Part shown: positions 38,503 through 48,620 of the stretch, one piece after another
How positions within the stretch are numbered: position 1 is the first letter of the stretch
Layout of the letters: each line of letters starts with the position of its first letter
Source: Megaustenia siamemsis
Taxonomy: Eukaryota; Mollusca; Gastropoda; Stylommatophora; Ariophantidae
NCBI GenBank assembly: GCA_032433765.1
Contig: JAVIAB010000101.1
Span: 58,131,592 to 58,195,591 of the forward strand
DNA length: 64,000 nt
Reading direction: 5' to 3'
Position numbers and translations under genes: made by a program
Notes under the pieces: generated by a model
What the model was told of the DNA's origin: nothing
The model's input: only the letters and a program-made list of their open reading frames with translations
Databases searched by the model: none

Positions 38503-38733
38503 AAAAAAAAAAAAAAGTAAAGTACCCCTACCACCGCAAGTGGCATATAGGGAATATGGTGTTAGTGACCATAAATTTTACAGACTTTCGGCACATGATT
38601 TTTGGGGTAATGTGGTCGGTATTACACCCTTTAAATTCCCAGAAAAAAAATCTGGTACCCATTAAAGGCTGGGTGAACCGGAAGCCGTCAGTTGGGATCG
38701 AACCCTACCTCTTGTCCTTTGTAGTCCAGTTCA
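38503..38733 (-). mobile_element. SINE family 1, 5'-truncated copy
   Basis: Family body on the minus strand with the outermost tRNA-like head missing. The imperfect 16-bp direct repeat caaatggrcaytcata (38487-38502 and 38733-38748) is a probable TSD. It sits just upstream of exon 2, in intron 1. Confidence 0.82.
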
Positions 38734-38748
38734 AATGGACACTCATAC

Positions 38749-39190
38749 AGTACAATTATTTCTTCAGCACTATGGCATTTGAATGTGGATACTGCACAGG
38801 TATCTCACTCCTGCACAGTTATCTCACTCCAGTCAGTCTTAACAATTAATGAACAGGCAAGATGAGAATACTGGAGCAATCAGAAACATGGTTTTGTAGA
38901 AGAATCTGCTTCTTCATTCCATCCTCATTTGTCTTTCAACATATGGGGGAGATATAATTTGCAGTCTTGTACAATGTACTCTTCTGTTGGCTTCTCCTGC
39001 TATTATGTTTCCTAGTGCTTTTAATATTTGACCATCTTTTTCAAGGCCGATCCTTGAGTCTGGTGTTCTCATAACGTTTATTAACGGTTCATTGTATTTT
39101 GATCATTCTTTCTTAACTGAAGAATGTTGATAGTGAAACAGTAACATGTATATTGTTAAAAAAAAAGGAGAAATGTTAACAAGGAAAAAA
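38749..39190. other. Intron 1 sequence, nothing recognised
   Basis: No feature supported. A short direct duplication of gcacagttatctcactcc occurs near 38797-38830. Confidence 0.4.
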
Positions 39191-39194
39191 GAAA

Positions 39195-39835
39195 CAACTG
39201 GTGGCAGGAATAAAACTAGTTGATGATAAAAGAATTGAAATATCTGAGAACAATGTTAACTTCAGATGGTAGATGCATAACAGAGATGAGATGCAGAATG
39301 GCTCAGACAAAAGCAGCTTTCCAAAAAATGAGGAAGATACTATGCAATCCATTTTTGACAATAGAAACAAGAAAAAAGAGTTCTCAAATGTTATGTAGAG
39401 CCAGTCTTAACATATGGATGTGAATCATGGACAATAAGACAACAGACAAGAAAATCACTGGAAGCTGTAGAAATGAGGTTATACAGAAGAATGTTAAGAA
39501 TACCAAGAATAGCTAGAAGGAGTAATGAAAATGTACTGAAAGAGACCAAAGTAAAAAGAGAGCTAATTTCCAATATTAGGAAGAAATAATAATAATTTTT
39601 TTGGCCATGTAATGAGAAGAGAACAGCTGGAATATATTGTAACAACTGGGAAAATTGAGGGACGAAGAGATAGAGTGAAGCAAAGAGAAAAGATACCAGA
39701 CAGCTTAAGAGAATGGCTTGGCAGAAGGTCAACAATGGAAATGATATAAATAACTGTCAAGATCGAAAGTTGTGGAGAGACATGATCACCTATGCCTGCA
39801 GGCACGGTACCTGATGATGATGAGTAATGATATCA
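39195..39835 (+). mobile_element. LINE fragment, RT C-terminal half to 3' end
   Basis: Same family as 51613-52613. The reading MLTSDGRCITEMRCRMAQTK then AAFQKMRKILCNPFLTIETR is followed in another frame by the C-terminal domain, and the copy ends in gatgatgatgag. Frameshifts and stops make it inactive. Confidence 0.85.
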
Positions 39836-39839
39836 TTAC

Positions 39840-40430
39840 AGATGGGGAATTGTGTAAATGAGTATGACAAAGATAGTGAACATGATTTGACAAATCAATA
39901 CTCTGAGCGAGGGATGTTGGCATCATGGTAGATGTGTGTCTCAATTGAAAGCTTGTTTTATTGCCCTGTTATGTTTCAGAAGGCAGTTCCTGTCACTTTT
40001 TTATGTTTTTATGGATATAACAAAAGTATTTATAAACTGTAATAAACAAAGTTAATATCTGTGCTTCATTTCATTACTTACTTCCCTAGCAACAGTTGTT
40101 ATGGAAATGCTTGTAATAGTCCACTACTAAATTGGGAAGCCTTTTTTTTAAAATTATTAACAACTATAATTGTAAACTAGACAAGTTATTTTTGTAATAC
40201 GTTTCTAGGAGAGTTTTAATTAATACTTTTGCTATCTAATAGATACAGTTTGTAGCTTTTGTTACTACATAAATATTGATCTAATATGAATAAATGTTTA
40301 TTGATGTATTTATCAACAGAGCTCTCAACATTCAACACCTGTTTATATGACTCACAAGTTCCACTCTAATGTTGATGGATATTTAGACATCAAGGATAAA
40401 CCAACAAAATGGAGAATGGAATTGTGGGTA
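39840..40430. other. AT-rich intron sequence, nothing recognised
   Basis: No open frame, repeat or transposon I can support. Confidence 0.4.
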
Positions 40431-40433
40431 TCA

Positions 40434-41187
40434 GCAGATCATAGGTGGTCACAGGATATACATATAACTTTGAGGTATACACAAGGAAAGATTGATGGTA
40501 GCAGCAGATCATAGATACAGTCACAGGATATACATATAACTTTGAGGTATACACAAGGAAAGATTGATGGTAGCAGCAGATCATAGATACAGTCACAGGA
40601 TATACATATAACTTTGAGGTATATGCAAGGAAAGATTGATGGTAGCAGCAGATCATAGATACAGTCACAGGATATACATATAACTTGAGGTATACACAAG
40701 GAAAGATTGATGGTAGCAGCAGATCATAGATACAGTCACAGGATATACATATAACTTTGAGGTATATGCAAGGAAAGATTGATGGTAGCAGCAGATCATA
40801 GGTAGTCACATGATATACATATAACTTTGAGGTATACACAAGGAAAGATTGATGGTAGCAGCAGATCATAGATACAGTCATAGGATATACATATAACTTT
40901 GAGGTATACACAAGGAAAGATTGATGGTAGCAGCAGATCATAGATACAGTCACAGGATATACATATAACTTTGAGGTATACACAAGGAAAGATTGATGGT
41001 AGCAGCAGATCATAGATACAGTCACATGATATACATATAACTTTGAGGTATACACAAGGAAAGATTGATGGTAGCAGCAGATCATAGATAGTCACATGAT
41101 ATACATATAACTTTGAAGTATACACAAGGAAAGATTGATGGTAGCAGCAGATCATAGATACAGTCATAGGATATACATATAACTTGC
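40434..41187. repeat. 72-bp minisatellite, about 10 copies
   Basis: The unit starts agcagatcatagatacagtc, continues with acaggatatacatataac and ends attgatggtagc. Starts at 40503 and 40575 show the 72-bp period; some units lack a few bases. It lies in intron 1 of the flavoprotein gene. Confidence 0.94.
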
Positions 41188-41224
41188 TGGTACTATAAAG
41201 TACCAGCAAACTTTATTTTATAAT

Positions 41225-41830
41225 TTTATAGCTAGAGTTAATCTATCTATTGACCTTTCGAGCTGTAGCCGGCCCATAGGGTGTATACCAAGATACTCCT
41301 CTTATTTGAATTTTTGTTCTAGCAGTTTTCAATTCTTTTAAAGATCTTTATCAAATCTTGCCATTTGTCTCTGTTCTGTGCAAGCAGCTCTATCTCATAG
41401 AGGGAGCCGATTCCTGCTGCTTTTGCCTCTCTCATCAATGTTCTTCTCAGTGTCTCCCTGGGTCTTCCTCTTTTTCTCTTACCTGTTGTTTCCCACATGA
41501 GGGCATGCTTTGCTATTCGGTTATTATCTCTTCTCATCACATGTCCAACATATGACCATTGTCTTTTCTTTACTACTGAAGATATTAGTGGTTGACTGGC
41601 GATTTCTCTAATTTCCTCGTTTGTTTTGAATTCGTTCCATGCTATACCAAGTATTTTTTCTTAGACATTTATTTTCGTAAGCGTTCAACTTTGTTTCTAT
41701 ACCTCTTGTTGTTTTCCAGCTTTCACATGCATACGTAAGGGTTGATAGTACATTTGATTTGAATAGTCTAAGTTTTGTGTTTGTGCTGATGAGTTTTGAT
41801 TTCCACAACTTTTCTAGGCTTCTTAATATA
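41225..41830 (-). mobile_element. LINE fragment, C-terminal part of RT ORF (second family)
   Basis: Minus frames read TKLRLFKSNVLSTLTYACES and NAYENKCLRKNTWYSMERIQ, then after a frameshift MMRRDNNRIAKHALMWETTG and KRKRGRPRETLRRTLMREAK. These are the TLTYG.E.W, MRR and GRPR.T.RR blocks of a LINE C-terminus. Inactive. Confidence 0.85.
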
Positions 41831-41834
41831 TTTT

Positions 41835-42170
41835 ATATAACTTGATATAGTTAATGCTTTGATATTATTTCAAGAACAAAAACAGGATATGGTTATACAG
41901 CTTTGACATGGCCTAAAGAAATGTTGACCACTTCTTGTATAGATACAACTATTATTGTCCCACTGTTTGACATTGTAAAGAAAGTAAGTGACTACCATCA
42001 GGCTGTCCCAGCTGTATCTGATTTGCCACTAAATTGTTTTCTCTGTTACTAAACCAAAAAAAAAGAAATGTGAAGCAAAATTATATATCAGACATACAAA
42101 AAGCATATCTACTTCAGCAGCAAGATAAATTGTCTTCCTGTAACTGATAACTGAAACACTGTTTTCCTAA
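41835..42170. other. Intron 1 sequence, nothing recognised
   Basis: No second EGF-like exon or other feature found upstream of the EGF exon here. Confidence 0.4.
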
Positions 42171-42211
42171 CCAGCAGGTTTCTTTCATTCATTGTATGTT
42201 TTGATGTGCGT

Positions 42212-42682
42212 ATGAAAGTGTGCTCAAGCAAGTATATATCCGGAAAATGCCTACAATGTAAACATCCTGGCTATACCTGTAATGACACTTGTCCCGCTGG
42301 TAATTTTGGGCTACAGTGCGAACAGAAGTGTTCTGATGGCTGTGACATCATATGTGACCCAGAAAGTGCACGCTGTACGTACAAGGAAACGTACTACGGG
42401 TCAGACTGCACTCTCAAATGTCAGGACAACTGTTTCAATGACACCTGCGAACAGTCAACCGGGAACTGTACATGCAAGGGAACGTTCTACGGGTCAGACT
42501 GCACTCTCAAATCTCCATACAACTGTTTGAACGTAACCTGTGAACAGTTAACCGGGGACTGCATCTTGTATGTCGATGATTCCCACGTTAAGAAGAGTCT
42601 GCCGACTACAACAAACCCAAGCATATGGATACCTTTTGCAATCACTGCTCTTCTACCTCCTCTTCTGCTTCTCTTGAATTGA
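42212..42682 (+). CDS. EGF-like repeat protein, terminal exon or gene fragment
   Basis: An open frame ending in TGA at 42680-42682; the first ATG is 42212, but the frame is open back past a possible acceptor (cctaaccag, ending 42174), so the true start may be upstream. It codes for cysteine-rich EGF-like modules of the MEGF/scavenger-receptor type: NFGLQCEQKC, YYGSDCTLKCQDNC and FYGSDCTLKSPYNC. The last module has serine where the preceding one has cysteine (KCQDNC against KSPYNC), breaking a disulphide. A Thr-rich stretch precedes the hydrophobic end IWIPFAITALLPPLLLLLN, with no cytoplasmic tail, which suits a GPI-anchor signal better than a transmembrane receptor. Its composition is more GC-rich than the surroundings. 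It lies inside intron 1 of the flavoprotein gene on the opposite strand. Either the last exon of an unseen gene or a retained fragment. Confidence 0.6.
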   Translation: MKVCSSKYISGKCLQCKHPGYTCNDTCPAGNFGLQCEQKCSDGCDIICDPESARCTYKETYYGSDCTLKCQDNCFNDTCEQSTGNCTCKGTFYGSDCTLKSPYNCLNVTCEQLTGDCILYVDDSHVKKSLPTTTNPSIWIPFAITALLPPLLLLLN

Positions 42683-42697
42683 GCCATGGCTCAATTC
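42676..42697. other. 22-bp perfect palindrome over the EGF stop codon
   Basis: gaattgagcca is followed directly by its reverse complement. The palindrome contains the TGA stop and marks the start of the 34-38-bp array. Confidence 0.85.
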
Positions 42698-43548
42698 TCA
42701 GTATATATCCGTGCTAGTCGTAGCTCATATCTTAGTGGGTGTATGTGCTGTCCATCGCTCATATCTTAATGTGTGACTGGGCTGGCCATGGTTCATATCT
42801 TAGTGTATATCCGTGCTAGACATGGCTCATATCTTGTTGGGTGTCTGTGCTGGCCAGGGTTCTTATCTTAGTGTGTGTCTGTGCAGGCCATGGTTCTTAT
42901 CTTAGTGTATTTCCGTGCTAGACATGGCTCATATCTTGGTGTGTTTTCTGTGTTAGCCATGGCTCATATCTTAGTGTGTTTCTGTGCTAGCCATGGCTCA
43001 TATCTTAGCTTGTGTGTGTGTGTTTTGGTCATATCTCATATTTTAGGGTGTATCTGTGTTAGCCATGTGTCATATCTTTGTGTGTGCATATCTGGGTTAG
43101 TGATATCTCATATCTTTGTGTCCATGTTTATGTTAGTCATATCTCATATCTTTGGGTGTGCATGTCTGTGTTTGTCACATATCATATCCTTGTGTGTGCC
43201 TGGCTATGTTAGTCACATCTCATATCTTTGTGTGTGTGCATATCTATGTCAGTCATATCTCTTATCTTTGTGTGCATTTCTATGTTAAGCATGTGTCATA
43301 TCTTTGTGTGTGCATATCTATGTTAAGCATGTGTCATATCTTTGTGTGTGCATATCTATGTTAGTCATGTGTCATATCTTTACGTGTATGTCTGTGTTAG
43401 TCATATCTCATATCTTTGCATGTATGTCTGTTTAGTCATATCTCATATCTTGATGTGTGTCAGTGTTAGTCATGCTTTGTATCACTGTGTGCATGTCTGT
43501 GTTAGTCACATCTCATATCTTTGTGTGTGCATGTCTGTGTTAATCACC
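42690..43548. repeat. 34-38-bp minisatellite, about 24 degenerate copies
   Basis: Units centre on ctcatatcttagtgtg and tgtgctagccatgg. The period is 34 bp at first (42726, 42760, 42794, 42828) and 38 bp later (43297, 43335, 43373). The array starts directly at the end of the EGF frame. Confidence 0.9.
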
Positions 43549-43549
43549 T

Positions 43550-43920
43550 CTAGTGGCTCGGGCAGATGGTGCTCGTCAACCTGGAAGGGCCGACCATCTA
43601 AGGGCAGAATCCCCCTACAGAAAAGACAATCTGCTGCCTTGCAGGAAGATTGGGGACAATCAAAGGCTAAGGAAAGCAAACCTGAATAAAATGCTGGCTG
43701 AAATTTGATGCACTGGGCCACTGGCGCAGAACACCGTGCAAAGATTTTACGGGTGTTCAATCAGAGTGGATCTGGCAGACTCTAATCGTGATGTTCTGTC
43801 TGTGGGGGCGATCAACACACTTAACCTGACAGCTGACTTCATGTGAGAATCTGGAATCCTACTCTGATTTTGTCCTGATTGCAGAGAGAGAGAGAGAGAG
43901 ATATTCTATTCTATAACCTT
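43550..43920 (+). mobile_element. Dispersed SINE-like element with (ga)n tail
   Basis: About 350 bp ending in a gagagagagagagaga tail at 43886-43901. Its centre (ccttgcag, gacaatcaa, gcaaacc) recurs in degraded form at 29485-29580. The family is not recognised; no box A/B is certain. Confidence 0.5.
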
Positions 43921-43933
43921 TGTGAATATATAT

Positions 43934-44231
43934 TATTTTCATCATCAAGTATCAGGCCTACTGACGTAGGTGATCATGTCTCTCCACAACTTTTGATCTT
44001 GACAGTTCTTTATCATTTCTGTTGTTGACTTTCTGCTAAGCCATTCTCTTAAGCTGTCTGGTATTTTCTTTCTTTGCTTCCCTCTATCTCTTCATCCCTC
44101 AATTTTTCCAGTTGTTACAATATATTCCAGTTGTTCTCTTCTCATTACGTGGCCAAAAAATAATGATTGTTTCTTCCTAATAATGTAAATTAGCTCTCTT
44201 TTTGCTTTGACCTCTTTCAGAACATTTTTCA
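43934..44231 (-). mobile_element. LINE fragment, 3' end (same family as 51613-52613)
   Basis: On the minus strand it carries the same 3' block as 39590-39835 and 52390-52613, ending ...gatgatg at its 43.94-kb side. Possible AT-rich 10-bp TSD gaatatatat (43924-43933 and 44232-44241). Confidence 0.82.
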
Positions 44232-44241
44232 GAATATATAT

Positions 44242-44526
44242 ATATATAACACATAACTTGAATTCTATCATTTCTTTTCAAATGAAACATGGTATCCTTT
44301 CTTTCTAACATTATATGTGTTGTTGTAGATTGTCCCTGAACAACATAGAGAGCAATTTGATTATTATTTGTGAATTTTATATACATTTTAAAAATGTGCA
44401 CAACCAACGTATTTTTTTAAAGGTATTTTGATTAATTTATATAAAAATGAATGTTGCAAATGACTGTGTTAAAGATTTTCATAATTTTCATACTTTTTTC
44501 CTCTTCTTTGTAACTATTTATGTTGC
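44242..44526. other. AT-rich sequence, nothing recognised
   Basis: No feature supported. Confidence 0.4.
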
Positions 44527-44540
44527 ATGGTTTATATATA

Positions 44541-44790
44541 AAAAAGTAAGTAAAGTACCCCCGTCATGCCAAGTAGTGTATAGGGAATATGGTGTTAGTG
44601 ACCACAGACCTTCGGCACATGATTTTTGGGGTAATGTGGTCGGTATTACACCCATGCCGCTCTACTTTCCCAGAAAAAAATGCGGTACCCATTAAAGGCT
44701 GGGTGAACCCGAAGCCGTCGGTTGGGATCAAACCCTACCTCTTGTCCTTTGTAGTCCAGTTCCCTAATCACTGAGCAATTGTGGCTCCTT
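44541..44790 (-). mobile_element. SINE family 1, full-length copy with perfect 14-bp TSD
   Basis: atggtttatatata occurs at 44527-44540 and 44791-44804. Read on the minus strand the element begins ggagccacaattgctcagtg, has the box B-like gggtttgatccc, and ends at a short tacttta(c)tt tail. This is the best-defined member and shows the family length of about 250 bp. Confidence 0.93.
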
Positions 44791-44804
44791 ATGGTTTATA
44801 TATA

Positions 44805-45047
44805 CTAGTGTTTATTTTAGTATCAAAGAAATTGGGTCACAACATTAAGTAAACACACTCTAATTCCAAAAAACGAACACTAAAGAAAAGCACATCCAAT
44901 CAGCACAATATATATGTTAACTTAGGTTCAAACATTGACTTCTATGGCTGTCCACAAATAGGAAGGAACCTGAAAAATCCCAAAACAATTTTTAAAAAAC
45001 CAAGCACTTCTAAGAGTTAGAAAATGCTAACAAAAATAGGCACAAGG
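44805..45047. other. Intron sequence, nothing recognised
   Basis: No feature supported. Confidence 0.4.
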
Positions 45048-45061
45048 TAACAAAATTTGTG

Positions 45062-45433
45062 GAGACAAATAATAATAAATGAATATTATTATAGAGGGAA
45101 TCTTCCGATACGATAATCAGTGAATCAATTCAGAGGAAGAGGTATGTTTTCAGCACTCGGAAAAAATGACAAATAATCAACAGAAAAAAATATGGACCAA
45201 AGCCATACTCAGTGGCACAGCGCCTTGCCAAGAAAAGCCAAACGCTAGGGAACAATGCCACTGTAACTGTAGTTAGCTGAGTGGCAGTCCTAGCGTTTGG
45301 CTTTTCGTGGCAAGGCGCTGTGCACTGAGTACGGGTTCGATCATGCTTTGGTCCATATTTTTTTCTGTTGTTGGTTATTTGTCATTTTTTCCCCGAGTGC
45401 TGTGAACATACCTCTTCCTCTGAATTGATTCGC
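45062..45433. mobile_element. Fold-back element FB2 with perfect 14-bp TSD
   Basis: taacaaaatttgtg flanks the element at 45048-45061 and 45434-45447. Arms 45122-45250 and 45289-45432 are nearly perfect inverted repeats around a 38-bp centre, so the transcript would fold into one long hairpin. Each arm includes gcgccttgcca and agccaaacgctag. The right arm keeps acgggttcgatc, a box B-like motif, which the left arm has lost. It appears to be two tRNA-derived halves head to head. FB1 at 29.8-30.0 kb is a diverged relative. Confidence 0.85.
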
Positions 45434-45449
45434 TAACAAAATTTGTGTT

Positions 45450-46008
45450 AGTTCATATTTTTTTTTCTGCTTTAAATAATGACCACAAACGGTGAACTCA
45501 AATGGTCTTTGCAACTTGATGAAACAGTCCAGAAATATTGATATATGGGCACTTTGCTGAAAATAATATAGGAATCGGGGGAATTTATCACGACCAAAAA
45601 ATCATGATTCTAGGTAACAACTCTTGACACACATATTTTCCACTGGATTCTATATATACTTTATTGTTACACTGCATTTTAACACTTTACGATTTTAAGA
45701 AAGAACTGCCTATTTAATGTCCTTCAGAGCCGAAGATGGCACTAAGGGCAGGCATTCTAGAACCTTTGTGTTTGAGAATCTTTCAACTGTCAGGCCTTAC
45801 TTAGGACCTGCATTGTGTCTCACCACACAGATCTGTTCTAGGCTGGTTGCTCAATTCTCGTATTTTTATTATATTTTAATTATATTTTTATTATGATATA
45901 TTTATTATGATATTTTTATGATATTTTTATTATGATATTTTTAGATGCTTTGTCATTTCTCTTGTTTCTGCACGAGTCTTAAACTTATTTTAAGAAAGAA
46001 CTACTTTA
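45450..46008. other. AT-rich sequence with a short ttattatgata repeat
   Basis: 45866-45945 is a low-complexity run of tttttattatgatat variants. Nothing else recognised. Confidence 0.5.
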
Positions 46009-46009
46009 A

Positions 46010-46560
46010 TTTTAATGTTAAATGAACTCTGTCAAGAGACAGAGATAGATATAAGGTGTAACAAAGCAAGCCAAGTTATAGGCCAAGTATCAACACTATT
46101 GAAAAACAATGCAATAACTACGGAAGCAAAAAGGGCAATATACAAATCAATTTTTCTACCAACTCTGTGCTATCAGTGCCAGAATTGGACGCTGGACTCT
46201 AGAACAATAAGAAAGATAACGACCACCGAAATGAAAAGTGTCAGAAGAATGGCAGGAAACAGCTTAAGGGACAGAGTAAGAAACACTCACCTGAGGAAGA
46301 AACTTGAAATTGAACCAGCCATCGAATACATAAATAAACAACAGATAAATTTGTCCGGCCACATAACAATACAAAAGAACTAAAAATGACTCAAAGAGCC
46401 ATAAACAAATGCTACGAAAACGCCAGATTAAAAGGAAGACCAAGAAAGAAATGGATAAAGGGAATACTAGAGTCATTAGGAGGAATAACACCAGAAGAGG
46501 CCAATAGAAGAACAAAGAATCGCAGATTGTATCTCCCCTAACGCCAACGGAGGAAGGATA
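46010..46560 (+). mobile_element. LINE fragment, C-terminal part of RT ORF (third family)
   Basis: The plus frame 46015-46383 reads EAKRAIYKSIFLPTLCYQCQ and ITTTEMKSVRRMAGNSLRDR, then LSGHITIQKN, where a stop or frameshift occurs. After it comes RLKGRPRKKWIKGILESLGG. These are the LPTL.YG.E.W, EM..LRR..G, GH and GRPR..W blocks. Inactive. Confidence 0.83.
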
Positions 46561-46754
46561 GAAGAAGAAGAAGCATGAATAACTATGAGATGTCTGAGAA
46601 AGGTGCTTAGAGTAACCAGAAAAGACAGAATCAGTTACGATTTTATAAGAGAAAGAGTAGGCATCGAATCAATTTTAAGCTAAATACAGAAACAACAAAT
46701 ATACTGGTTTGTCCATCTAGAAAGAATGCTGTTTGATTCCCTATAATAGAAAGC
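46561..46754. other. Possible continuation of LINE debris
   Basis: A short stretch resembles the MR..R module (SLRKVLRVTRKDRIS-like reading near 46590-46640), too degraded to assign. Confidence 0.3.
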
Positions 46755-46769
46755 ATATATTAAAAGAGA

Positions 46770-47011
46770 GCAGCAATAGCTCAGTGGTTAGTGAACTGGA
46801 CTACAAAGGACAAGAGGTTGGGTTTGATCCTGATCGACGGCTTCCGGGTTCACCCAGCTATAAATGGGTACCAGATTTTTTTCAGGGAAAGTAAAACAGC
46901 ACGGACGTAATACCGACCACATTACCCCAAAAATCATAAGCCGAAGGTGTAAAAAAAAATAAGGGTCACTAACACCATATTTTCACTTAGCGTGATGGGA
47001 CTCTTCACTTT
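46770..47011 (+). mobile_element. SINE family 1, full-length copy with perfect 15-bp TSD
   Basis: atatattaaaagaga occurs at 46755-46769 and 47012-47026. The head is gcaatagctcagtggttagt, the box B-like part gggtttgatcc, and the 3' end ...gcgtgatgggactcttcactt. Confidence 0.93.
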
Positions 47012-47026
47012 ATATATTAAAAGAGA

Positions 47027-47470
47027 AGAGTGAGGATCAAGGGGCAGACCTGGAGTAAGATGGACAGGCAACATCAAAGTAACACTACAACATCAATTGT
47101 CAATGAGTGAAGCCGCCAAGAACTGCAAAAGAGCAAGAACCAGAACTTTGTATCTTCCTCGACACTCAAATGGATAGAAGAGGAAGTAAAGAAAGAAGAA
47201 GAGAGAGAAGGAATTAGTCGCTCAGAAATAAGATATTTAAGAGAATCAGTCGGAGTAAACGAAATAAAAGTGTTGATAGTAGAATCGGTAAAGCTTGAAC
47301 TATTTACAGATAGGACAAATAAATAAGTTGTTATTTGTGATTCCATAAAAGGAAAATCAAATATAACAAGTGGCGGAAGCAGGGAAAATCGGCAGTCCCA
47401 AGAAAGTTGGAGAGACACGATCAAGGACAACAAAAGCTTCATTGACAATCGCTGAGGCTGCGTGAAGGAC
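47027..47470 (+). mobile_element. Degraded LINE-like segment
   Basis: Broken plus-strand readings such as TLKWIEEEVKKEEEREGISR and ESWRDTIKDNKSFI resemble the tail of LINE ORFs, which often ends in a W.D....A block. Weak assignment. Confidence 0.35.
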
Positions 47471-47577
47471 AACTACAACTTACTTTATTAATTCTTTATC
47501 TCCAGCAACATTGAATCGATACAAGAAGAATTAATTATTAAAATAAGGAAATAGATAAATAAATTTCATTAAAAGCT

Positions 47578-47819
47578 AATTTACAAGTTGAGCGTCCTAA
47601 ATTATTTCTGCTATACAGGTGGTCTCCCATAATTGATGGCACGTATGTTAATATATATCAACAGTTCTAGTTTTTGTGCATAACAAGGTGTTGGGTTAGG
47701 TTTAGGGTTGCCTCACCCGGGGATGATCTTCTAATGACAGATGTTGTAGAGAATGATCAACTAAAGTAGGGCATTACTCTGGGAAGAAATAATTTAGGAC
47801 CCTAAACCCGTAAATTATC
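47578..47819. mobile_element. MITE-like element 1 in intron 1
   Basis: Terminal inverted repeats of about 30 bp: the left end contains gtcctaaattatttct and the right end agaaataatttaggac, with taattta / taaatta outside them. About 240 bp, no coding capacity. Contains ggttaggtttagggttg. Confidence 0.5.
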
Positions 47820-47864
47820 ACGTAAAAATAATTATTTTTTAAAAATAAAGCATAACGTGTAAAG

Positions 47865-48174
47865 ATAAATTGATAACGTCCTAGTTTAGCGTCTTTCTGA
47901 TAAACAAGTGATCTGCCTTGATTGAGCGCACGTATTTGATTGTCAATGATGTACCATGAGTGCCTCTAGATTTTGCCCATTTATTTATAATTGACAATTA
48001 TTTATAATATAAGTTATATTTGTTTAATTAAATGTAGGTTATTCAATTCCTAACAACCTTGCCTTAACCAGGGGTCTTCTAACAACAAGACTATAACTTA
48101 GGCCGAGTGTAAAGGGGACGACGGTGCGTTACTCCGACCAGAAATAATTTACGACGTTAAATTGGTAAATTACC
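47865..48174. mobile_element. MITE-like element 2 in intron 1
   Basis: Diverged relative of the preceding element in the same orientation, sharing gagcgcacgtat-like and gcgttactccg...agaaataattta blocks. Inverted ends taaattgataacgtc and gacgttaaattggtaaatta. It lies about 57 bp from the exon 1 donor. Confidence 0.45.
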
Positions 48175-48230
48175 CACATTTGTAAATAAAATAAAAATGA
48201 CTAATTGAAAAAAAAGTAGGGAATAATTAC

Positions 48231-48360
48231 CGAGGAGGTCAACTTGAAAGTTGTTCAGCTCCAGCTGTTTCTTCATAAATTTGGCCACCCTATCACAGTA
48301 ACGTCCCTCCCTGACGGAGCACAGAAACACGGCAACTTTGAGCTTAGAGGACGTCGACAT
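48231..48360 (-). CDS. NADPH-dependent FMN reductase-like flavoprotein, exon 1
   Basis: Codes for residues 1-43 plus the first base of codon 44; the donor is CTCCTCG before GTAATTATTCC. It begins MSTSSKLKVAVFLCSVREGR. The strand-loop VAVFLCSVREGR is the phosphate-binding loop of flavodoxin-like NAD(P)H:FMN reductases, usually GS.R; here the glycine is cysteine (residue 14). An in-frame ATG at 48384 would add eight residues. I prefer 48360 because it has a purine at -3, whereas 48384 has a pyrimidine, and because family members usually start close to the first strand. Joined to 38443-38207 and 35780-35548 it gives exactly 600 bases, 199 residues plus stop, the usual length for the family. Intron 1 is 9.8 kb. 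Confidence 0.9.
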
Positions 48361-48606
48361 CTCCTGGCTGTATCTACGATACATACACTTGTGGACCGAT
48401 CAGCTCGAGACTTTCACTGGCCACCTCTGGAACAAGAAAGAGAGCTTGAAACGTAAATAACAAACAACCCCGCCGGCTGGAGCAGAGAACTGGAGCCGTT
48501 AATTCTCCGGCTGGCGAGTTTTAACACATCCAGTGACCTCTGACCTTTGTATAAAGTTCAAGGTTGTTCGCTAGGCTGGGCGTCGTACACAACAGTTTGA
48601 CGTTGA
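48361..48606 (-). promoter_or_regulatory. 5' UTR and promoter region of the flavoprotein gene
   Basis: Only about 250 bp separate the start codon from the fold-back element at 48621-49136, so the core promoter and 5' UTR must lie here or inside that element. The stretch 48465-48560 is more GC-rich than its surroundings. No TATA box or initiator is certain. Confidence 0.4.
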
Positions 48607-48620
48607 TATTTTAGTTGATA

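Noticed and set aside
40390..41209. Tyr/Cys-rich frame of 231 codons on the minus strand
   Set aside because: It is the 72-bp minisatellite, again a multiple of three.
42875..43689. Frames of about 137 codons after the EGF exon
   Set aside because: They lie in the 34-38-bp array and change frame with unit length.
43886..43901. (ga)n tract as a regulatory GAGA site
   Set aside because: It is the tail of a SINE-like element, with no gene start nearby.
47690..47712. Telomere-like ggttaggtttaggg
   Set aside because: Only two imperfect units inside a MITE-like element; no array.
48360..48384. Upstream ATG at 48384 as the flavoprotein start
   Set aside because: In frame, but with pyrimidine at -3. 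It would add eight residues not expected in the family. Kept only as an alternative.
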